Source: Pseudomonas reactans (GTDB lineage: Bacteria > Pseudomonadota > Gammaproteobacteria > Pseudomonadales > Pseudomonadaceae). From it: a DNA stretch of 64,000 bases. The DNA is taken from the NCBI RefSeq assembly GCF_013385825.1, contig NZ_JACAPG010000021.1, forward strand, positions 286,891 to 350,890. The letters run 5' to 3'. The translations under genes and the position numbers were made by a program. The notes below the pieces were generated by a model. That model was not told where the DNA came from. It saw only the letters and a program-made list of their open reading frames with translations, and did no database searches. This document shows, piece by piece, positions 59,396 to 64,000 of the stretch; the stretch's first letter is position 1, and the number at the start of each line of letters is the position of its first letter.

Positions 59396-59465
59396 CTGTA
59401 GGAGCCCGGCTTGCCGGCGATGGCGTCCTTGAGGCCACCATCGCCGGCAAGCCGGGCTCCTACAG
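59396..59465. repeat. REP-type inverted repeat pair
   Basis: ctgtaggagcccggcttgccggcgatgg is opposed by ccatcgccggcaagccgggctcctacag. It sits between the argH stop and the permease start, within the operon, so it could attenuate or stabilise part of the transcript. Confidence 0.85.
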
Positions 59466-59473
59466 GGATAGGG

Positions 59474-60901
59474 TCAAATTCGGAAGCCGGTGTAGCTGTC
59501 AGCCCATTGCTGCTGAGCCGCCAGGGCCGTTTTCAACCGATCAATCTGCTCTTTGACCCGTTCTGGCGCCGTCCCACCCCACCCACTGCGCGCCGCAATC
59601 GCCGCTTCTAGGGTCAAGCAGTCGCGCACTTCTGGTGTGAGTCGTGCATCCACCTCCGCCAACATCGCCGGCGAGGCTTCCCACAGCTCAATCTCATGCT
59701 TCTCACAGGCCTGCACCAACGCGCCGGTAATCTCGTGAGCCTCTTTAAACGGCACACCACGGGTGGCCAACCAGTCCGCCACCTCAGTCGCCAAGGTAAA
59801 ACCCATCGGCGCCTGACGCCGCAGCTCTTGTACCTGCACCTTCATGGTCGCAACCATTCCCGCCATCGCCGGTAACACCAGCAACAAGGTATCCACACTG
59901 TCCAACACGCTGTGCTTGTCTTCACTCAAATCACGGTTGTACGACAGCGGCAACGACTTGAGCGTCGACATCAACCCCGTCAGGTTGCCAATCAACCGCC
60001 CAGCCTTGCCCCGCGCCAATTCGGCAATGTCCGGGTTCTTCTTCTGCGGCATGATCGAGCTGCCCGTAGCGTAGGCATCGTCCAGCACCACCCAGCGAAA
60101 TTGCCGCGAAGACCACAGGCAAAACTCTTCGGACAAGCGCGAAATATTCACCCCGAGCATGCCCGCCACAAACAGGAACTCCGCCACATGGTCACGGCTG
60201 GCGACGGCGTCGATGGAGTTTTCGCACGGCCCGGTGTAGCCCATTTCCTTGGCGGAATGTTCTGGCTGACGGGCAATCGCAGAACCTGCCATTGCGGCTG
60301 CGCCTAAAGGCGACAAAGCCGTGCGTGCATCCCAATCCACCAAACGCTGTACATCCCGCAACATCGATTGGGCATGGGCCAGCAAGTGGTGGGCGAACAC
60401 AATCGGCTGCGCCTGCTGCAAGTGGGTGAAGCCGGGGCAAATGCTCTCGATATGCTGCTCGGCCTGATCAACCAGCGCCTGCTGCAAACCCATCACTTCA
60501 GTGGTGATGGTGCGGGCATGGTCCCGTAGGAAAAGGCGCAGGTCATTGGCGGTCTGATCGTTACGCGAACGCCCGGCGCGCAATTTTCCGCCCAGGGCGC
60601 CAAGGCGCTCGGTCAATACACGCTCGATGAAGGTGTGTACGTCCTCGTCATCCTGGGTCGGATGCAGGTTACTGGCGGCGAAATCCGCACCGATCTCGTC
60701 CAGAGCCGCCAGGGTGCGCAGGGTTTCCGACTCATCCAGCAGGCCCGCGCGCTGCAACTCACGGGCATGGGCACGGGAGCCGGCCAGGTCGTAGGGCGTC
60801 AGACGGAAATAGCGCTCAGGGCAACGGGACAACGCGGCCAATGCAGCAGACGGACCGCTCTTGAATCGAGCGCCCCAAAGGCGGTCGGTGGGTTGGGACA
60901 T
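59474..60901 (-). CDS. argH: Argininosuccinate lyase (second-copy type)
   Basis: 475 aa. Cleaves argininosuccinate to arginine and fumarate. Family landmarks: RLWGARFKSGPS at the N-terminus, DEDVHTFIERVL, KLRAGRSRNDQTANDLRLF, the catalytic FTHLQQAQPIVFAHHL, and the flexible loop SSIMPQKKNPDIAELARGKAGR. The gene heads an operon with an amino-acid ABC transporter, and a LysR gene diverges from it. In Pseudomonas the biosynthetic argH I know of is elsewhere (near hemC/algR), so this one is likely a paralogue tied to uptake or catabolism. Confidence 0.92.
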   Translation of the reverse strand: MSQPTDRLWGARFKSGPSAALAALSRCPERYFRLTPYDLAGSRAHARELQRAGLLDESETLRTLAALDEIGADFAASNLHPTQDDEDVHTFIERVLTERLGALGGKLRAGRSRNDQTANDLRLFLRDHARTITTEVMGLQQALVDQAEQHIESICPGFTHLQQAQPIVFAHHLLAHAQSMLRDVQRLVDWDARTALSPLGAAAMAGSAIARQPEHSAKEMGYTGPCENSIDAVASRDHVAEFLFVAGMLGVNISRLSEEFCLWSSRQFRWVVLDDAYATGSSIMPQKKNPDIAELARGKAGRLIGNLTGLMSTLKSLPLSYNRDLSEDKHSVLDSVDTLLLVLPAMAGMVATMKVQVQELRRQAPMGFTLATEVADWLATRGVPFKEAHEITGALVQACEKHEIELWEASPAMLAEVDARLTPEVRDCLTLEAAIAARSGWGGTAPERVKEQIDRLKTALAAQQQWADSYTGFRI

Positions 60902-61094
60902 GGGTATTCCTCACGCTTGTTTTTAGAAGAGTCGGAGGCAGTAAAAATAAGTTTTCAACTAGACTGAACCAGCGTCTGACGCGCCGTATTCAAGGTTGCC
61001 AAGGGCGGATGTTTATGTTCATTATCGCCGCCTGGCTATGTTCAAGGATTGGGTTGAAGCCTGTTGAATATGGCACTTGAGGTCAACGCGTATT

Positions 61095-62054
61095 ATGGAA
61101 ACTCCACTTTCCACTTCTGGAAACCTGCCGCCAAAACCCGGCACAAGACCGCCCCTGCAGTTGAGCGGGCTGGACTTCAAATTGCTGCGCGTGTTCATGG
61201 CGGTGGTCGAAGCGGGCGGCTTCAGTGCCGCGCAAAACGAGCTGAACGTGGGCTTGGCGGCGATCAGCAAACAGATCTCCGACCTTGAAATTCGCATCGG
61301 CATGCGCCTGTGTACGCGGGGCCGGGAAGGGTTCGGGCTGACCGAAGAAGGCAAGTTGGTGTATCAGGCGTCCATCGAGTTATTTACCTCGGTGGACAGT
61401 TTTCGCGACAAGCTTAGTTCTGCGCAAAACGAGCTTATTGGTGACCTTAGTGTTGGGGTTATTGATAACACTGTGTCCGACGTTAATTCCCCGCTCATTG
61501 CCGCGTTGGGGAAATTACACAGCGAATCACCCAAGATTAGATTGCGCTTACATGCCTCACAATTGGACGAAGTTGAACGCGGCGTGGTGGAAGGGCGCTT
61601 GATCGTCGGCATCGTGCCGGTGTACCAGCGCCGTGAAGAATTCGACTATTTCCCGCTGTATGAAGAAAAGGCCCACGCCTACTGCGCAGTAGGACATCCA
61701 CTGTTCAACGCGAGTGAAATCACACCGGAAGTGCTGCGCCAATACGAAGTGGTCAACCATCGCTATGCGATCCACCGCGACAAGGCCAACTTCGTCAACT
61801 ACGACAGCCAGTCCGCCTCGGCTTCACAGGTGGAAGCCGTTGCGATCCTGATCCTTACTGGCCGTTTCCTCGGCTTCTTGCCGGAACACTACGCCATGCC
61901 TTTGGTGAGAGAAGGGCGCCTGCGCGCACTGTGCCCGGAGCAAGTTCACCTGAGCACCGCCTTCAACCTCATCCTGCGCCACAACGCCCCGCGCAGCCCG
62001 ATGGTAAAAGCCTTCGCCACAGCCTTGGGCGTAGACCTCAAAGCCACGGCATAG
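61095..62054 (+). CDS. LysR-family regulator divergent from the argH-ABC operon
   Basis: 319 aa from the ATG at 61095. HTH: FKLLRVFMAVVEAGGFSAAQNELNVGLAAISKQISDLE starting at about residue 22. The effector domain has DLSVGVIDNTVSDVNSPLIAAL and VVEGRLIVGIVPVYQRREEFDYFPLYEEKAHAYCAVGHPLF. It is divergent from argH (193 bp between starts) and is probably its regulator. N-terminal 20-residue extension (STSGNLPPKPGTR) is unusual for LysR. Confidence 0.88.
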   Translation: METPLSTSGNLPPKPGTRPPLQLSGLDFKLLRVFMAVVEAGGFSAAQNELNVGLAAISKQISDLEIRIGMRLCTRGREGFGLTEEGKLVYQASIELFTSVDSFRDKLSSAQNELIGDLSVGVIDNTVSDVNSPLIAALGKLHSESPKIRLRLHASQLDEVERGVVEGRLIVGIVPVYQRREEFDYFPLYEEKAHAYCAVGHPLFNASEITPEVLRQYEVVNHRYAIHRDKANFVNYDSQSASASQVEAVAILILTGRFLGFLPEHYAMPLVREGRLRALCPEQVHLSTAFNLILRHNAPRSPMVKAFATALGVDLKATA

Positions 62055-62093
62055 ACCTTCTGCCAAACACGGATCTGGGCTCGGCGAAGATCA

Positions 62094-62140
62094 AATGTGG
62101 GAGCTGTCGAGCCCTAGCTAGGCTACGAAGGGATCGACCC
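62094..62140. repeat. Fragment of a Pseudomonas interspersed repeat
   Basis: aatgtgggagctgtcgagccctagctaggctacgaagggatcgaccc resembles a known Pseudomonas intergenic repeat class (gtgggagctgtcgagc...gaggctgcgaagg). Only one copy in this window, degenerate at its centre. Confidence 0.5.
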
Positions 62141-62242
62141 GGGTTCCCTGCCGAATCTGCCATCAGCATTGATACATTTTCCGCCTAGGCAACAAACAAA
62201 CTGACTTGTATTGTCTTCAGCCAGCCAAAAGGTGGGATGCTC

Positions 62243-62467
62243 ATGACTCAAACAAAAAACAGCCCCTCAGCAAGAAGCGCCTGGGACAGCTATTTTCTCC
62301 ATGGCGAATCAGTGTCTGACGACTTTATGTCCGAGGATGACCGATTGGAGGTTCTGGAGTTGAATCAGATAGTTCAGGAACGGCTCGACGCCAGCGAAAC
62401 GCCCATTCATGTGCCCCTCGACGATCTGATCAACGAGGCTGAGACAGAAACCGTCCGAAAGAATTGA
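62243..62467 (+). CDS. Small acidic hypothetical protein
   Basis: 74 aa from ATG 62243 (AAGG 10 bases before; ATG 62237 is possible). No membrane or signal. Contains SAWDSYFLHGESVSDDFMSEDDRLEVLELNQIVQERLDA and ends VPLDDLINEAETETVRKN. The acidic helical character and the SDDFM-x-EDDR segment resemble small antitoxins, but no toxin gene is next to it. Unassigned. Confidence 0.55.
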   Translation: MTQTKNSPSARSAWDSYFLHGESVSDDFMSEDDRLEVLELNQIVQERLDASETPIHVPLDDLINEAETETVRKN

Positions 62468-62493
62468 GTTAGGTATCGACGCACAGCGCGTAT

Positions 62494-62522
62494 AAAAAAG
62501 CCCAACCCTCCAGATTGGGCTT
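62494..62522 (-). terminator. Rho-independent terminator of the HAD gene
   Basis: Minus-strand aagcccaa-tctggaggg-ttgggctt stem with an 8-bp stem followed by TTTT. It lies about 70 bp after the HAD-phosphatase stop. Little U-tract in the plus direction, so assigned to the minus strand. Confidence 0.7.
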
Positions 62523-62591
62523 AATGAAAACGAGATTTCGGGGCAACGTAATTCAATCTCTCAACCCCTAGCACCCCATGCTAGTGCGCGA

Positions 62592-63245
62592 CTACCGCAG
62601 CTGCTTGCGTTTCTTCTTCGCATGAAAATGCCGAAAATGCGCATCCTGCGCCGCCGCCAACAACTCCCGATCCCCACGCGTATCGCCCCAGGCCCGCAGC
62701 CGATACTCGCCCAAATCCCCATACACCGCCTCAAGCCGCAGCACCTTGTTCTCACAGCGGCAGTTGTTCCCGGTGAGCTTGCCGGTCAACACCCCGTCGA
62801 CCACCTCAAGCTCCGTCCCGATCAACTTGATCCCCAGCCGATTCGCAAATGGCTGCAACACCAACGCCGGCGACGCCGAACACAGCGTGACCTCCGCCCC
62901 GGAGCCCAACTCCTGCTCCACCGACAACACCCCCGTCGGCCGCATCAGCCGCGCCCAGGTCTTCTGGCAATACTCCTCGGCCTTTTGCTGCACCCACGCC
63001 TTCTCCACCCCGGTCATAAAGGTGCGGATCAACTGCGCCTTCAACTCATCCCGGCTGATCTGCCGCACCAAAAAGCGCAGCCCCGGCACCGCCAGCTTGA
63101 CCATCCGGCCATAGAACTCACCGGGGCCAAAGGCAAACTTGAGGAAGGGCACGAAACTGTCGTGGTGGGTCAGGGTGCCGTCGAAGTCAAAGACGGAAAG
63201 TACTTTGGCGTCAGCGGGGCCGGCTTCGAGCATGTCTGGGTTCAC
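62592..63245 (-). CDS. HAD-IB family phosphatase (SerB-like)
   Basis: 217 aa from a GTG at 63245 (CCGAGG seven bases upstream); a second ATG at 63233 is possible. Motif I FDFDGTLT (residues about 18-25), motif II LCSASPALVLQPF, and motif III WGDTRGDRELLAAA, with the phosphotransfer Asp pair intact. Dephosphorylates phosphoserine-like or other small phosphates. C-terminus rich in Lys/Arg (FHAKKKRKQLR). Between a small acidic gene and the HNH remnant. Confidence 0.86.
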   Translation of the reverse strand: MNPDMLEAGPADAKVLSVFDFDGTLTHHDSFVPFLKFAFGPGEFYGRMVKLAVPGLRFLVRQISRDELKAQLIRTFMTGVEKAWVQQKAEEYCQKTWARLMRPTGVLSVEQELGSGAEVTLCSASPALVLQPFANRLGIKLIGTELEVVDGVLTGKLTGNNCRCENKVLRLEAVYGDLGEYRLRAWGDTRGDRELLAAAQDAHFRHFHAKKKRKQLR

Positions 63246-63306
63246 GGGTTGGCCTCGGTCCTATCTGGTATTTTTTTGAGTGTGCATCAGGTGTGACAGC
63301 GGGAGT

Positions 63307-63492
63307 TTACTCCGGTGCCAATCTTCCGATCCTGGCGTAAAGCGCTTCGGTGAAAGCATTCCGGTCACTCGACCGGTGACAGCGCTGATGGCAATTGGGG
63401 CACAAGGCTACAGCATTGGTGATGCGATCCGAACCCTTCTGGGCGAGGTGGTCAGTTTGATGTGCTTCAAGAAGTAGCCATTCACCGGGCAT
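63307..63492 (-). pseudogene. HNH endonuclease C-terminal remnant
   Basis: 61 aa frame whose middle reads LLEAHQTDHLAQKGSDRITNAVALCPNCHQRCHR, the last half of an HNH motif with the CPNCH metal cysteines and the leading His. The N-terminal half that would complete a nuclease is absent: the ATG starts immediately after the nrdB terminator. Probably the residue of a larger gene truncated here, though translation as a small protein cannot be excluded. Confidence 0.6.
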
Positions 63493-63520
63493 AAAAAAGC
63501 CCTGAACGTGTCAGGGCTTT
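63493..63520 (-). terminator. Rho-independent terminator of nrdB
   Basis: Minus-strand gccctga-cacgt-tcagggc (7-bp stem, 5-base loop) followed by TTTTTT, 20 bp after the nrdB stop. It lies directly upstream of the HNH remnant. Confidence 0.85.
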
Positions 63521-63542
63521 ATGGGGTTACTTGGCTCAGGAA

Positions 63543-64000
63543 TCAATCCCAGCTCAGCGCGCCGCCAGTCTGGTACTCGATCACACGGGTTTCAAAGAAG
63601 TTCTTCTCTTTCTTCAAATCCATAATCTCACTCATCCAAGGGAACGGATTCGTCGTCCCCGGATACTCTTCCTTCAACCCAATCTGCGACAGACGACGGT
63701 TAGCAATGAACTTGAGGTAGTCCTCCATCATCGCCGCATTCATCCCCAACACCCCACGCGGCATGGTATCCCGCGCATATTCGATCTCCAGCTGAGTCCC
63801 TTGCAGGATCATCTGGGTCGCTTCTTCCTTCATCTCGGCATCCCACAAATGCGGGTTTTCGATTTTGATCTGGTTGATCACGTCGATACCGAAGTTCAGG
63901 TGCATCGACTCATCGCGCAGGATGTACTGGAACTGCTCGGCGACGCCGGTCATTTTGTTGCGGCGGCCCATGGACAAAATCTGGGTGAAGCCGCAGTAGA
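63543..64000 (-). CDS. nrdB: Class Ia ribonucleotide reductase beta subunit, C-terminal part (gene continues beyond window)
   Basis: The visible 152-residue segment is the C-terminal part. It contains EQFQYILRDESMHLNFGIDVIN, with the E-x-x-H iron-ligand region, and the GMNAAMMEDYLKFIANRRLSQIGL stretch, ending MDLKKEKNFFETRVIEYQTGGALSWD as in NrdB tails that bind NrdA. It makes the stable tyrosyl radical for deoxyribonucleotide synthesis. The reading frame runs off the window end (Y-C-G-F-T-Q upstream of the first visible Met). Preceded in the transcript direction by sequence outside the window, followed by a strong terminator. Confidence 0.95.
   Translation of the reverse strand, partial: YCGFTQILSMGRRNKMTGVAEQFQYILRDESMHLNFGIDVINQIKIENPHLWDAEMKEEATQMILQGTQLEIEYARDTMPRGVLGMNAAMMEDYLKFIANRRLSQIGLKEEYPGTTNPFPWMSEIMDLKKEKNFFETRVIEYQTGGALSWD

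Noticed and set aside
62050..62235. Possible tRNA-like region after the LysR gene
   Set aside because: The sequence with ggttccctgccgaa has no cloverleaf that I can fold; it matches a repeat fragment instead.

Overview
The window looks like chromosomal DNA from a fluorescent-group Pseudomonas. It is GC-rich and densely coded. It carries the extragenic palindromes typical of that group (cores reading gccggcttgccggc, or gcgagcttgctcgc), many LysR regulators, PAS-containing chemoreceptors, an ECF sigma factor with a TPR tail, and class Ia ribonucleotide reductase. No tRNA, rRNA, CRISPR array, insertion sequence or prophage was found, and no gene-free stretch exceeds about 300 bases.

Layout. 1-8.2 kb: the end of a FecR-type anti-sigma gene and a TonB-dependent receptor with an STN signalling domain. 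Then come two periplasmic binding proteins with no permease or ATPase (betaine-type and sulfonate-type), an ornithine cyclodeaminase-family protein, and an aromatic ammonia-lyase-like protein that lacks the catalytic Ala-Ser-Gly triad. 8-18 kb: a GST/LysR pair, a soluble PAS-PAS chemoreceptor, an SDR-MFS-GST group, and the gluconate locus (gntR, gntK, gntT) with three GntR-type operators. 18-24 kb: alaC, assorted small enzymes, and an ECF42-type sigma operon with a DGPF/YciI protein. 24-33 kb: LysR regulators paired with SDRs or a PACE efflux pump, then pxpABC (5-oxoprolinase). 33-39 kb: phosphate and zinc transporters, a chemoreceptor, a GAF histidine kinase and a PepSY protein. 39-48 kb: a fatty-acid-hydroxylase-like membrane protein, glpQ with an AraC regulator, an amidotransferase-like protein with an altered triad, a second PAS-PAS chemoreceptor and a MASE2-GGDEF cyclase. 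48-56 kb: a TetR/metallo-hydrolase pair, a half-amidase beside a complete amidase, an SDR, a GlxA-type regulator, an XRE gene behind a LexA-like box, an unknown zinc-ribbon-like protein and an MFS pump. 56-61 kb: an amino-acid ABC transporter with a separate argH copy and a divergent LysR gene. 61-64 kb: a small acidic protein, a HAD phosphatase, an HNH-nuclease remnant and the end of nrdB.

The most unusual material is the first 8 kb, which may be a receptor-controlled uptake and processing module of unknown substrate. Next are the half-amidase/amidase pair and the amidotransferase with His replaced by Gln. Family assignments come from reading the translated sequences. No database search was run, so substrate assignments are inference.
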